The position numbers and the translations under genes were made by a program. The notes beneath the pieces were generated by a model. The model worked only from the letters and a program-made list of their open reading frames with translations. It did not search any database and was not told where the DNA came from. Positions 25,069-39,320 of a stretch of 64,000 bases of DNA are shown in pieces. How positions within the stretch are numbered: position 1 is the stretch's first letter; every line of letters begins with the position of its first letter. The DNA lies in contig JACDQD010000106.1 in NCBI GenBank assembly GCA_019843655.1, positions 372,001-436,000 on the forward strand, read 5' to 3'. The stretch comes from Lethocerus indicus (taxonomy: Eukaryota; Arthropoda; Insecta; Hemiptera; Belostomatidae).

Positions 25069-28000
25069 ATAAAGGCCCGAATAAATCGGACTAGTGTTAC
25101 TGTAAGGTGGCAAGAACGAATGCTCTGAGCTAATATGCCTAGGATTCTATTGACCGCAAACGTTAGCGTAACTAAAACCAACTGCCGTGACCATTTTATG
25201 CGCAAGTGCATTTTTCATACTCATTAAAAACCCTCAGAAGCCTGTTTTTTTGTGTATAATGAAACGAGCGTGCACTGGAATTAGGTTGTTGACCGCATAT
25301 TATTATTTCAGTTATGCTTTTATGGGACTACAAAGTATATAAGTTTAAAGCATGATTCCATTTTTTTTCTCCATTTGATTCCAGTATTTTTAGCATGTAT
25401 TATAAAACCGTTTTCTGTAGATATGTATAAGAGGTATTGTTGCGAGGAATTACATAATTATAACAATTCGGAAAGCTCATATTGCTTTTAGGTAATCGCT
25501 GTACTATTATTATATATTATGTGGAATATGAATTGGCTCCCTAGTTCACTCTAGAGTCATGAAAAGGGTTCAATTTGTTACCCTCAACAATAGCTGTAGT
25601 AACACTTCCGCAAGCATGGGGGCGCCACATACAGGTGTCCCCAACTAGCCCAATCCATCAGCCATACCTTCCTATTATAACTCACACTAACCTAACCTTA
25701 ATCTACCTCAAACACACACAGTTCAATTCTATTGTCCCGTACTTACTACCCTTAATTTGTAGCAGCTTTATGTTTGTAACATTTATGTTTTCAGAAGTTA
25801 CAACACTTACAGATTATTTTATGTTAGCAAATAATGAAAGGTGTTCCTTGTAGTGAATACCGTCAACTTTCCTCGAGATTGAAAACTATCAGTTGAAACC
25901 TTCTTCAATAAGATTCTCAGGAGATACAAGGTTTTAAATGCTTTGAAGTAAATTGTAAACGAGAGCAAGCTAGTGCCTGTAAGGAAGTTGCTTGAAACGT
26001 TGATCAAACCGAAAGGAAGCCTTGGAATAACCCCATCAGTGTGATACTCTCTAATGATACGATCGGAGGATACAAACAAATTATTTACCTGTATCTGTTC
26101 CCTGCAAAGTGTACAGTGGTACTGTTCGCCCCACTGTTCATCGACTGTATATTCGCGTTACGAAATGTAGCCAAATATCAACCGAACGCGGTTTCACTCG
26201 CGACAAGAATTTTTGAGAAACTGAATGGCGGATCTTGTCAGTCTGGCCAACATTCGGAACATGAAATTAATCTACGATGTACGAGAATATACAAAACGTA
26301 ATGAAAGAAAGGAAATAAACTTACGAAATAATGAATTATTAAAAAATGTTAACTTTTAAAAGTTAAAATTTGCTTTTAAGTATCAGAAATCTTCATACTG
26401 TGCCTGAGATGGAACTGTTCCTTTGGCGCCTAGACAATGCTTACTCGTTTCATCAGAAATGTGAGTGTTCACTAAGATTGCAGAATTGTTAGCTATAATT
26501 ATTTTTATTGTAACTGCTGAATAAAAATTTGAATGGCTCGATATTGAACTTGATATTTCCGAGAGTGAAGCACTCCTTTTAAATCGGTATTTTGTGGTGA
26601 AACAATTTTCCAATTATGCATTTTTCGTAAGGGACGGAGAAAATATTTGGACAGTTAACGAACCGTTGCGTGAGGACAGGCATTTCGCCCCCGGTTTCGA
26701 AATCTGACGGCCATTTTGGAACCACCAACGGCAAACAGTAGAAAAAATATTTCCCCAGTCGGAGCATGATCCGAGCGGCGAGACCGAATCTTTTTATATA
26801 CATAAAAATTTCCTAATCACCTTTCGTGATACAGAGTGGTTTGAAAATGTTGTGGGCCTTCACTTATATCTGATACCATAAATCTAACGTTTTTCCCTTT
26901 TTCTTTCCTCCCCGTCTAATGCATGTTATTACAGTAGGCAATTCCTTTTCATACCCGAGTGGCACGTCAATATCTCTTCCTCCAAACCCACCCCCACCAT
27001 CGGGACAGGCTAAAAATTCTCGATCACAATCAAAAATCGAAATGATCGCCTAATGTCGTTGATCCGAATTGTCTGAAGGTTTTACGAAGCAGAAAATCTA
27101 TTAGAGGGAATTGTGAGAAAATTATTCGTACTTAATACTATCGAATATTTCTTCGAAATCGTCAGATTCTAATCATAGTCGGTATCAGACGTTTGATATT
27201 GATTTATTGGGATAACGGACGATTTCTGGATTTATATATTACAGCCGATGAAGGTCTGTAAATTAAACGAGAAGTCGGCGTGCACCTGGACATTAGTGTT
27301 TGTATATTTCACGCGACGAATCGACATAATACCCTGTCAAGTGGCCGTAACGTACAGTCAGCACGTGTGGATGGCCTAGATCACACTGTTCAACCTGTAT
27401 ACTATATAACTAATTTCTGATCTGCTGGTGGGAGTCAATTTAACGGCATTCCCCAGTGATCTCCTCTAGCCTGCAGCCTAGGAAGTTGTCCGATAGGCTA
27501 AAAAAATCGTTAATTACCATTGAATGTAAATTATAACAGTGGAAAATAATGTCTAACCAGTTAAAAACTGAAGCATTCCTCATTACAAGCCCGCGAATGA
27601 CAAGACACAGACTCCGAATCAACGACATGCCCTAAAAAAACGATAACGATTAGCCTATTGTCATTACATTTGGTCTGAAATTGAAATTCGGCTCAAGTGG
27701 CTGCTGCGTTGGGTGATAAGACTATTCCTTTTTTTAACGCATAAATACATAAGAGCGGATCTGGATTTGACCGCTCTAAATAAACTGGCGCAATACATTT
27801 CCGGCGAGCTACCGGGTCTCGCCAGATAAGCGCGGTGGATCGTTCAAGATTTATTTTTATTTCATTCTTCTTTTTAGTTGTAATTATTTCCTCTCTGCTC
27901 CCCTAGAAAGCGGCAGTATATTGTTCTTAATTTGTAGAGAAATTAATTGCCGTTAAAGAAAAGAGTTATACGCCGATAGTACCTTACGTGAATGTACATG

Positions 28001-31000
28001 GTAGGTACCCTCGCGTGTCCCTCTACTACACATGAGGAAAATATCAGAATGTCACGAACCATAATTTGATATTTACAATATAACTATCGTACGAATAGAG
28101 TTTGTGTGTCAGCTAATCTAGGCTTGGATTTCCAATGATCGCTGGGCATATATTTTTAGTCTTGGATTCCACCCTAAGAATCTTATGCTCGGGCTCGTAC
28201 TATAACAGTCTAGTGACAGTGATGACAGCCTGTTGGGCTAGCTCACACGAAATGCTGAGAAGTATAAATAAACATGTTTAAGCGAGAAAATCTCGCGGGA
28301 GCCCCCTAAAGAAATATAGAATAGACTTAACTGCATTTATGACTGTGGGAGTTTTACCCAGAAACAGGATAAACCTCAAACGTCTAAACAGTATAACACA
28401 ACGTATTACTTCAGTTTCCTTTAATTTTTATCTGCTAAACATTATTTTTGTGTTGTGCCGAATGTAAACTGAAAATTTACCGTGTCCCTTTTCGGCCGAA
28501 GTCTTTGTCGAACTGTGTACACTTTATAAGGGCCCCTTCCCGCCGGCGGTAGTCGATACGCATATAACTCCCGCTTGGAAACGATATGTTTGACCTGTGT
28601 CGGATCAATAGACCGAACTGTAGACGAACGGTTGCCCCGGGGGCATTTCCCCGGATCGGGTCGAACAGAAACCAAGTTCCGCCCGAGAACTTCTTCTTCG
28701 GGAAACGATTGTGTATATGTACACACAGGCCGTATCGGGCCAACCCAAAGAATAGGATCTTAAGTAAAAGGCGGTGAAAAGCCTCAAGTAAAGAGACCTT
28801 CCTTTCTACAAACAGATTTAATAAAGCCGAAACAACGATAGGTTGTGTACTATGTACAGTTACCTGCAAATAAGACCTGGAATATCATCAAGGATTTGTT
28901 TACCTCGTTTTGTAAAACGTATTGTTATCTTTCGATCTAGAGTTCAATAATTAACAGTTGTCTTCAATGCAATGTTACAGAAGATAATCATTTAATTTTG
29001 TTTCATCCAGTGTAATTTTGTTTCACGGGGAATTCATATCTGCGAATAGTCTGAGAACAAGACATGTGGCTGAATGAGACATCCCCGGTTATGAAGGGCT
29101 GCAGTTTAAGGTGTTCCCGCCCCACCCCCACCCACTGTTGGCCCGTCCTTATATTATATCGACTTTTCCGAAACATTGGTTCGGTGTTTGCAAATCGCGT
29201 GTGAAATTGATGTGCGGCCCTACCCACCCGCACTCCCCCTCTAGAACTACGAAAATTATGACCCCCTTGCTTACCGCCCACCTTCCATTTTGTTCATGTG
29301 TAATTTCCATTCGGCGGGGTTGGCGTGTGATATTCGAACGGAAACGAAACGGTGAGGGAGGCAGGGAGGGAGGGATGTGTAAGGTGTGTACCGTTAATGG
29401 CTTTGAAGTTGTGAGGGTTGTTGTTTAGTGTTACATGTTGGCGAGCAGTCGGTTTGTATGCAGTGTGCGGTTAGAAGGGGCCGCTGGAAACATAGACCGA
29501 TGAACATCTGGTGTCCTCTCCCAGATCATTGGAGAAAGATGGGTGTTTTTATTCCTTTGTATTTGGCGGGTCCGTTTGCTTTCACCTATCTCAGCGGCGC
29601 ACGTCGAAAGAAGAAGGTTTCTTCTCCTCTGCTGGACCCTCACACCTCCGAGGAGAATAATGGAACACAGAATAAATCAATGATAAATCGACTGAATAAT
29701 TAAAACATTATTCGCTATATAAAACTGTCAGGCGTATACGTTAAAGAGAGTTTCCGTTATTATTTTACCAAGTCATATCTTTTAGTAGCCAGAACTAAAT
29801 TTAATTGCTTTTTTACTGAAATATCGCAATCGAATGAACGCTTATCATCATTTCATGAAAATAAGGACGTTGCGTTTCACCATTGGAGAAAATCATGAGA
29901 GGGACATGAAAAGCCAATAACAATTTAGACGATACAGGAAGCCAGAAAAAAATTCAATTTTAGTAGCTATAATTATATTGCGTCATTGTTCCCAATCGAT
30001 TAATACCACGATGCATTTATTTACACTGAATTCATATTTGCCAAACGCAATACAGAAGCCTTATTTACGTAAGGGACCGCCTTATTCAGAGATTTCCGCA
30101 AACATTTAAAAAGGAAATGTACAGTAGATGATTAGTCTTAAGGAATACGAGTGGCGTTTCGCATCGGTTGTTTGTTTTCGACACATGAATGGGATGGAAA
30201 GCTGCCCCGAGGCGCTCAGGTAATCCCCTCGCCATTTAACTAATAACTTGCCGAGTCTCCGACCATTCTATCTCAGGAGGGTTGCACACATCTCCTTATT
30301 TCCTTCCTCTAGTATTCTTTTGGTCTCCCGCGGGTGTTGTCATTGTCAATCGCCGTTTCGCCGGAGCCAGTAGAGATCTCTAAACAAGAAAGATAGATTC
30401 ATAGTAGTAAGGGCTGCAAGAAATTTTAAATTAATGTCAAATAAACCCTTTTTATTAAAATACCGATGTGAATTTAAGTTCCGCTTCCAATCGTTCCTAT
30501 AGAACTCTAATCCTATGTTCACCATCGCCAGTAGTTATTTAATTAGGCCGGCCAACAATGAAAATGCTGCTATTGCAGTGTTATTGCGTAACCGAGCTTG
30601 AGGCCCTCTGCAATATCCATTAATAAATGAATTTTATAAATTGCGCGATTGAAAAACAAAATTGTTATTGAATAATGCTTCACTTCTGGCAATATCTCAT
30701 CGAATTTGCCAGTACAAACTTATAGGATATAGAGTTGAATTTTCGAATGTATAGTCACTATCGACCATTTGTCACCGTTCGCGTGTCTGTAATCGGGATA
30801 GATCGGTTAGCCAACTTCCGGGGGAAAAACCGATACGAAGTGTTTGTCCTATTTCAGTCGGCAGTCTGGAGTCCATACCACCTGTCTATTTTCCGGCGTT
30901 ATACCTCCTTGTAAGCGGTATATCGTCGATTCGCGCTGAATTAATTATGCCCGATTAAGGGCGGCAGTATTCAAATCCGTACCGAAAACAATTACCTGGA

Positions 31001-31277
31001 GCTTGGTTGGGGAAACAAGTTTAGAGGGGCAACTCGGATACACGAGCTAGGTCTCGCACCGGCCCAGCCGGTTCGTTGGCCTACCACCACTCGGCAACAG
31101 TCCGATGCCGACGTTTCCGAACCGAACAATTACCGAATTTAACGAGCGTGGAGAACTAACGTCCTGTGTAATTATTCAGTACCGGACGACTCCTGGCCGA
31201 GAGTATATTATCGCTGGACTATAACGCTAATGAAGTGTTTTCTTTGCCGCAAAATGGAAATAACATTTTCTTAGAAA
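25067..31277. other. Noncoding stretch, nothing recognised
   Basis: Overlapping open frames near 28.45-28.87 kb occur on both strands but encode nothing recognisable. The 29.0-29.7 kb part has GC-richer, CCCCACCC- and GAGGGAGG-containing tracts. 30.5-31.2 kb is of mixed composition with several ATTA and AATTA motifs (CTGAATTAATTATGCCCGAT near 30940). No splice-framed exon could be supported. Confidence 0.5.
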
Positions 31278-31298
31278 TTTTCGCTTCGAAAGCGAAAA
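31278..31298. other. Short perfect stem-loop
   Basis: TTTTCGCTT at 31278-31286 and its exact complement AAGCGAAAA at 31290-31298 are separated by CGA. The 9-bp arms with a 3-nt loop could form a hairpin or be a dyad protein site. No terminator-type U-run context is relevant in a eukaryote. Confidence 0.5.
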
Positions 31299-34200
31299 AC
31301 GATGCATAACTAATGGCCCTCATATCATTATTTACATTAAACCATTTTACTACAAGCCGCTCTATATTAGCTATACGTGCTGCAGTCGCTTAAGTGTAGT
31401 TAGAAGGCAAGAGCCGTGTGTCCATTTTTATAAAATGGTAGTGAAATATATATATATATATATTTTTTCAAGAATAAATATTTTAAAATATAAATTTATG
31501 AATCAAATACCTCGACAAATTCTGCTAGTGATACGGTATAATTTTAGATCTCCATTCTTATAACATTACAGTTCAAGCGTAATACAATTTATCGTTCGGA
31601 ATCTAATATCTTTGATCCGTACAGGATAGAAAAAAATATTTTCTTCAGAAAAAGCACGATCCGACGAGACAAAGTGTGTCACGTGAGGCCACAAAGTAGT
31701 CCATAAACAATAACGTCATAGGGGTTTTTACTGATTGATCGCCATCTTCCTAATTGAAAACAACCGATAACAACTTTCGACATTACCTATGAGTGGATCA
31801 AACTTATTCATACCACATAACCACATGTTGTTTACATCATGTTTGATTTACATGTTTTTATATTATAGTATTTACGATTAATTTTATTTTAGTGCATACA
31901 CATACTAAAAGAATGGAAGGGGGACTTATTGTTATTGGAGGATTATATCGTACCAATTCCCAATCTCGTAAAGGTGTTTTCCGTTAGGAAAGCCAGTGCC
32001 AGGGAGGAATTTGTACGTGCCAAATAATTAGTAAAATTAGGAGGAATGTGTTCAACATGGGCCAAAAATTCCATTTCTCCTTTCTATACGCCTATTACGC
32101 TTTTACTCTCAATAGAACTCTATTGGATACGTATTTGAACGGGGACCCGTAATGAAAGAATTTCAAGATCGAGTGAATTAAGATCAGAGCCGGGGAAATT
32201 CGTCGACCTGATTAACTTTGAGGCTCTTCAGAATCGGGTTCCTCTTTTTTATTCGTGCGTTGCACGCCAAAGGCTAAAATAAATCGTTTGAAGTGTTCAA
32301 TCCCAATAGGAATAATCAGACTGGAGTCTCAGGCGCTTCTATGATCTCATTCGAAAGCCGTTTGTTTTTTGTGACTCACCTTAGAAATTTTTCACTTTGA
32401 TGACGATCCTTAACGACGATTCCTTAACATCATTTGCTTCGAACCAACGTTACAATTGCTCAATTTCATCTAATGGTTATCGCTGAGAATTAATTCGATA
32501 CATCTACATATCAGCGCAGGTCGTTTTATTCCCTGTTGTGGTATTTAAATACAAGGAACATTGAAGAAATCGAGCATACTCATTACAATTACTTAAGGTA
32601 ATTTGTTCGTGAACAACTTCTTCCCAACAAATACAAGACAGCAACTCTACTCCAGTGGTGTTATTTATTTATACATATATATATATATATACATTAAGGG
32701 TATGTATAGAAATTCCAAAATCGACAGTGATAGGTTCCATGATGGATGCGCTGGATACTTGGTGGTAGCGGACCGAATGATTGGAACGAGAAGAGCTCGC
32801 TAACTCTACTACCGTATTAATTAGCAAGTTGTTTCGAATGTATCAGTGTGTTTCAAACCAAACTGAACAGCGAGCGATTCGTTTTTCCTCCGCGAGAAAT
32901 TAACCGCAATTCGCGGTCCGATTAGCGAGAAAGGGTGGCGTGTTTTTGATTCGGACACGCGGATCGGTGGCCCCACGATTAGATGTCATATTTGCGATCG
33001 TGATATTCAGATGTCCGCCGAGCGATAAGAAACAGCCGGGACGGCGGCCCAGCCATTAGCGTCAGTGGGTAAAACCGAACGACTGGCACACGCACGGTAG
33101 CCCATGCGTCACACGCACCCCAACGTCAGGGAAACGCGTCTCCAACAACACATTACTCGTTTTTAGCGATCGATCGATCTATTATTACCTGAAAACAATC
33201 CTGGAAAGGTTTTCTTCTTCTTTTGGCTGTTCTAGACTGTTAATAATTCGAGCAATTCTGAATTGTTATATCTAAAGTGTGCGGCGGTTGATGGGGACGG
33301 TGCGGAGACTGTTCCGACTAGTGGGCGGCCATCTAATGCAATAGTTAGTACTTAGCCTCCAGGATCAATACTGCGTATAGGCGGAAATGCGCGCTCTTTA
33401 CACCGTTCGTTCTAGAGGTTCACGACGCGGATATGCGTAAAGCAATACGTGGCTATCGCTATCCGACTTCCGGTGATACATGTGGCGGAGAGCCTCGGGA
33501 AGCAGGTGTCAAACGTCAGAGATTCTACCCGTTATCGAAGAACAGTTGAGCGTGTTCAAGTAGAAAGGTTTATTCCCGTCCCAATAGGCGTAGTCCCCTG
33601 GGCGTAGTCCGCTTCCATTATCGGGGTCGGACCCGCTCTTGGGTGCACCTTTAAAAGCTACCGTTTCATCAAAATTTCCAACTGATTATTCCTCTGTCCA
33701 GTATCCTTGTTCTCGGGTCGGGTAAAATAATGTAATTATATTCGTGTGTGTTGTCCGCTACCGTTGGCGTGTCTGGTGAGATGGTTTGGTTTATGGATGG
33801 TCCTCCGCCATTATCAGTATATCGAATTGCCACTAGCATTCGAAATGCCACCTTTTCGAAATAAACTCTACCACGATAACTAGTGAAACGTTTTTCCATC
33901 CATAAACTGGCACGCGACTCGTGACATTAGAATATAAGTACCGAAAAACAATCATCATAATTCGGTAATTACCAATTCAAAGAGGTCTTTATTGTCTGTC
34001 TAAAATTGTTTAAGCCTACCATCAACAGAACGTAAAATTATACCCGTTTCTTTAATTTACGCGATGAATATTATACCCGCCCGCAGACTAACGCATGTAT
34101 ACAAAGTATATACTCAGTATACCTCATTTTCGAATTATCTGATAGGTGTATACAGTCCCATGTAGTTCTGGTTCCTTTACCTATCCACCCGGGGACTCCA

Positions 34201-37200
34201 TACAGCACCCAGAGAACAGGTAAATACCGAACAAACTGTGTTCATTAATGAAAAAGCTAATGATTCCCGCTCAGAATAGGTCTTTCGGTATAATGAAGAT
34301 CATATCTGAATAACCCGACAGAAGGTTCAATCTCAACTCCAGATGCGATGCACCTGGAGCCCTGACCGCTCATTAGGCTAAAAAGGAAGCTTTTTAAAAT
34401 ATTATATGTCATTAAGCATGTTTACGTCTACGTACATATTACTTTATGCCAGGGCTATGGAGACAGAGTCGCGGATTTATGGTATTTTCGTCAAAAATCG
34501 ATCAATTCTAACCCCTGTTTTTTATTATTTTCAATTTTAACCATTCTATAATGTATGTATCGTGTTTACTTCTAACGAGTAGTTGTTTAGAAGTCTGGAA
34601 AGAGAGTGATTCAGCAATACAGAATGCCTATAGGTGACTGAGTTCTGCCCTAGTGCATATCTTCATTTGTTTTCCAATTTTGAAGAATGCAGTAAAGGAA
34701 AACTAAATTCGGTTTTAAATTCCAGCATAATATATCAAAAGGGTGAAATAAAAACATAATAGAGCACGATACTTACCCCAGTGTCGTTGTAAAACAGGTA
34801 AACCAGTAAATTTTAATTAATATCCGTTTTGACTAGGTAGGGAGAAGGATTTCAGTGATGTTATCCTAAATGCGGTTGAGATTATTATTTATCAATAATT
34901 CATAATAATAATTTTATTTATAATACATTGCAACTGTATACGAAAATGAATAGAGCCGTGAAATAGGTTGTTCCATTTTCCCGTCGCCCGAGTAACAGGA
35001 AACACATTCGTGCTTTCGGTAGAATAAGTACCGGCATATGGATTAAACTGCGTGGGAACTTGTCCATATGCCTCTTGCTGACATGTGCATTAGCGTGCAC
35101 CACCTGCAGCAAAATAGTGGACAGGCTAATCGCAAAATTATAACAAAGAACATTGAAACAATTTTATGAAATATGCATTAAATTATCGTCATTAAGGTTA
35201 TCATATCGAGGCTTACGTTATATTGTTAGAGCGAAAGCTCCATTAACTACTAATTATGTAAATCATTAATTTCGATTATCTAATAAATAATTTTGTTATT
35301 CTTGTTATAATTGACCTATCAGTGAACAGTCGAATTGTAGGAAACAGTGTGGGATTGAACCGAACGAAGTTTTTTCTTTCAAATGCGATAATTAGGTGAC
35401 TAAATCTGAGAGGGTCGGTTGGCTGCGGTCCGACTAGAGGAGTAATTTTACAATTTTAAAATTTCAGTCAAATAATTACTCTTTGGCGTCGATGGCTGCA
35501 GTATTATCGATCCAACTTCCCACCAAATTGGGTTGGGTTGGTTTGGTTTCGGACGCCTTGACGCCTCCGGTGGGAGCTAATGGTTGCCCAAATTGTAGCC
35601 TTCTAGGCCCAGTAAGGGATTTCATTCATATTTCAAAGCTATTATTTCTGTTATTGTGTAAGGCGAGTCACGCGAAGCTCCCACAACGCAATGTAATCAA
35701 CTCGTCTATGCGTCCGTGCAGCAGCACGCGCGTTATATTCTAATTTTGAGATTTTATAAAAAAAAAGAGAAGAGAAATCGAGCCGCAACATGACTGGGAC
35801 TGATAATTGTGGAAAATCCGATCCATTTAATGTCATTAACCGGGCTCGAGTCATTACATACATTATCTTTGGCTTGGGAGAAATAAAAGGGATATAATTT
35901 CAGTGCATTAATATAATCAAGATGTGTCATCAGAATTTTCTATTTCTCAGCGGGAATTCTGAAACGAATGTGCGTGAACGTTTATAATGAAGGAGTGTGG
36001 ATGTAGATTTTGATCTACATTACTGACTGATTATAATTACGCATTCCGATTTAAAGGTAAACTATTATTTTGGAATACTTGTTTTGTGGTTTGCGTGGGT
36101 TTCTCAACTGACATTGTCGTACCAACATGGGAAAGTGATAACCAGTACTGAGCCCCCTGGAATATCCAGACAGCGTTCTCAGTCTTCAAATTAATTGTGA
36201 CAGTGGATAGAATTCTATTTTATTATAATTCGCCGGTAAATAATTAATTAATCCACGAAATTTATCTGGAACCATAAAATAATTTGATGTATGTTACTCA
36301 TACACACTTGGCAAATACTGCAAAGTTTTAGTTTTCTTACCCTTGAGAATAAATAATATCAAACAATGAGTCGAAGATTATTTCCTGTCTAAATTCATGT
36401 AAATTTGTCGCTGGGGGGAGATATAGGTCGAATTCCTCACTTTGGGAGAAAGTTCGATACGAAACACTGGCTAAAATTAAATTAACTGAAAGTTTTGAGT
36501 TGTATTCTTAATCTTTTACTCTTTCTTCAATGAGCTATTCCTTAAGTGGGCATTGTGTTTTATTTCAATAGTGTTCCCCTAATCCATACTCGCTTTCGTG
36601 GTCAACTCGGTTATAAACCGGCTTCCGCCTTGGAAAGTTCAGGTTTTATGTTCGGGAGTTGGGAAACGGGGTTATAAAATATTCTCCCTCGAAGGCGTCT
36701 CGTCAGCGGCCAAATCGCTGCTTGTTTGTTCCGCAGGGTAGTCACCGTCTCCCTAACCACCAACCCTCCCCGCCCCCACCCCGCCGTTATGAGCGTGGCT
36801 CAGAAACGTTCCCAGAATAACTAACCGAACCCGAAAGTAGGAGCCCCACAATCCTTTATATTATATTACCCGTCTTCCGAATTTTTCTTTATTCGCTAAG
36901 TATTAAGACGCCCGCCGCCAATAACGTTTTCGAGCCCAATATCCGCTTAGTCTACCGCGGCTCGTTAAAAGCTAAAACAAAATCTGAAGTTGTTTTCAAA
37001 ATAACTTTCGCTTGACTGAGCTTAACGAAGTTCGTATATATGAAACCGAAAAGGAGGCACGAATCGTCTGTTTCGACTAGGAGCTCGGGATATTACACCG
37101 GTTACAAAATGCGGAATAACCAGCATATTCATATTTATAGAGCATAAATATACGATTCGAGTAATTTGGCTACAGTTCCAGGCCTCCGAACCAAAACACA

Positions 37201-37705
37201 AGGTAATTTTTCTGCAGTATTTCCATGACTTATAAATCCCAATACACAACAGTCTTGGCAATAACTAACGAAATCCGAAATCCTCCCCGCATACCCCGAT
37301 CATTTATATTACCCTTCAGCGCGGCTTATATAAGACAGCGCTGGGTCAGGGGGAAAATTTAAAAAAAAACAATAAACCTCGTTTATAGTTTAAAAAAGTT
37401 AACAAATTTAATATTATAACAGATTTGTTCAGAATATTTATCAGAGGTTTATATTAATTTGGATGAATATTTTCAATTCGAAAAATTATATATTACATTC
37501 ACAAAATTGATCTAAAATTTATATATTAGCCTGAGGAAATTCACGAAACCGATACGCCCAGTCTAATTGATTTAGTACAAATAAACCATTGCTAATGGTT
37601 ATTAAAGAAAAATTATCTGAATTCGTCAAATAATAATCCCCCATTCAATTTCGTGTTTGAACAAAAGCGAAATTGAATAAACAGTACGAGGAAAACGAAT
37701 TTCTT
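31299..37705. other. Noncoding stretch with short TA microsatellites
   Basis: Short (TA) runs lie at 31446-31463 and 32675-32691. A GC-richer, CpG-containing island at about 32.88-33.15 kb includes CGGGACGGCGGCCC. Another at about 36.6-36.8 kb ends in a C-rich tract. No gene-like reading frame is seen. The frame at 35483-35743 contains a local GGGTTGGGTTGGTTTGG simple repeat and no domain. Confidence 0.5.
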
Positions 37706-37770
37706 TAATGAGGTCACAAATCGAACCCCGACGTAATTTATGACCCCGGCGACAGCCGGACTAGTTTTCA
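37706..37770 (+). repeat. Diverged local duplicate, copy 1 (TAATGAGGTCAC motif)
   Basis: TAATGAGGTCAC followed by AAATCGAACC (37706-37727) matches 38833-38854 at 21 of 22 positions. After a spacer the two share CGGC(G/A)ACA, GG and TTTT blocks for roughly 40 further bp with a small length difference. The repeat contains AGGTCA, a nuclear-receptor half-site. Its nature (old duplicate or shared regulatory element) is unknown. Confidence 0.55.
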
Positions 37771-38832
37771 ACTCGATCCAAATTAGACATCTTTTCGCCC
37801 AATTGAATTATGCCTTTGATATTGAAAAATACGTTAGGCTATCATCTGAAATAAGGCAGAGAAAATCGCATTTAAATAGCAGGGACCAAAAAGTGGAAAG
37901 TTCTATTTGTACAGAATTAACAACAGTATAACATTTTTAAACAGGCGTATTCATTTCGCCAGCTCAATTATCCAAATTGATTCGCAATACGTATGCTGCG
38001 TCCACTCTGTTATATACGTCTCTCCCATTTGTCTTGAATAATTACAAAAATAATACAGAATATTAATAATAATGTGAAATAAATACATAAGAAATTGAAA
38101 ATAACATTCTTTGAATGATAAGTGGTAATCTTCAGTATTACCTCATGTATATGAACACTAAACTTTATTCGGAATTTGAACGTTCTAAACGTTTCCCAAA
38201 GTGGAGAGCCCTTGATCCGTACCGAAAATCGGAATTGATCTGCGGAGAAAAAAAAAACCAGTCCTGCATATTCTCGAGCGCCCTTCTGAAGCGTACTTAT
38301 GAATACTCTTAAGAGGAAGAAGTCCATTCTCGGTCCTTCTAGGATAATGAGGGTCGGGTAACGAGTACCTGTAGGGGAATCCAGCCACTGGTGATCTTGG
38401 TCCAGCATAACTTAACGGTTAAAGCGACTAGGCGTAAATGCTTTGAACTCGGCGATTCCTTTTAATTGAAAATTTCTCATAATTATAAGACAGGAGCCGA
38501 TTAATTCCGTAAATATTATTTTGCGTCATAATTTAATTTAGGATACCTGTTAATGGGTTCATGCGGATTGGAATTCGATCCTCTGTCGAGGTCTTACAAA
38601 TTATTTATTTTTTTAAATTTTATAATGCCAGATTAGTGTAGTACTGTCTGCTTGACGAACGCCGTGACGGGTTACAAATGAAATTGTACTTGTGCCTACT
38701 CCTCTATAGGATGGGAGACATCAAAAATTTAGTGGCACAAATGTCCCGATGGTGCATTATTGGACTAATATTGTATCCGGATTGGGATCGGGACGACTAA
38801 CCCGGGACACGGGCCACACTCCCGGCAACCTG
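37771..38832. other. Noncoding spacer between local duplicates
   Basis: AT-rich. An open frame on the minus strand at 38010-38408 is long for its context (132 codons) but of low-complexity hydrophobic and basic composition, with overlapping open frames on both strands and no recognised domain. Confidence 0.45.
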
Positions 38833-38893
38833 TAATGAGGTCACCAATCGAACCAACATAGCGGTCGCTCGGCAACACTGGCTTGTTTTGATT
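38833..38893 (+). repeat. Diverged local duplicate, copy 2 (TAATGAGGTCAC motif)
   Basis: This is the partner of 37706-37770, in the same orientation and 1127 bp downstream. TAATGAGGTCAC is followed by CAATCGAACC, and then by CGGCAACACTGG and TTGTTTTGA, matching the order in copy 1. Confidence 0.55.
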
Positions 38894-39162
38894 CGACCGA
38901 GGGGTTGCCAAGTGGCCGGAGGGGGGTGGGCAGTCGGCATTTTATATATATATATTTCAGGATAATCGACTGATTATACCTTTGACGTTAAACAAACATA
39001 GAGACCTGGGGCCGGCGCTGGGCGCGGGCTGAGAGCTGTACTCGAAAAAATGGTGACGCTCGAAGAACGTTTCGTTGGGTTTAATAACGGGCCCGAGGGC
39101 TGCCAGCCGCGGGCTCAACTATCGATTGGCGGTCGCAGAACACGCGATATCCCCGTATCGTG

Positions 39163-39320
39163 CATTTTCTATTGTCGGGGGTCCAGTGGAGGGTTTTGTA
39201 TTAAATTTACTGAAAAAGTTTCCGTCCACCTTGAAGGGTTGCATCATCGCTCGGCGGGCCGTTTAAATGATGAATGGCGCCCGCGGTAAAGTGTCACCTC
39301 TCTCTGCGATCTGTTTTCAG
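39163..39320 (+). repeat. Three-copy diverged repeat, copy A
   Basis: Copy A aligns with copy C at a constant offset of 1551 bp. CATTT at 39163 matches 40714. GGAGGG-TTTTGTATTAAAT at 39188 matches 40739. CGTTTAAAT-ATGAAT at 39260 matches 40811. GTTTTCA at 39313 matches 40864. The CCGCGG/CCGCGCGG block is displaced by only one nucleotide. The best 36-nt block (39188-39223) is 29/36 identical to copy C and 28/36 to copy B. It lies in a GC-rich island (39.0-39.3 kb). Function is unknown. Confidence 0.6.

Noticed and set aside
24933..25211. Minus-strand frame with Tyr-Ile repeat
   Set aside because: Translation of the (TA)n microsatellite at 25008-25066.
28442..28869. Overlapping open frames on both strands, up to 130 codons
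   Set aside because: Open in several frames at once, with no domain and no splice signals that pair; likely locally GC-rich chance frames.
39188..39265. Reading copies A and C of the three-copy repeat as mutually exclusive exons (shared 26-codon frame with aligned stop)
   Set aside because: Substitutions are not concentrated at third codon positions, the middle of the frame is unrelated, and no consistent splice sites flank the copies.
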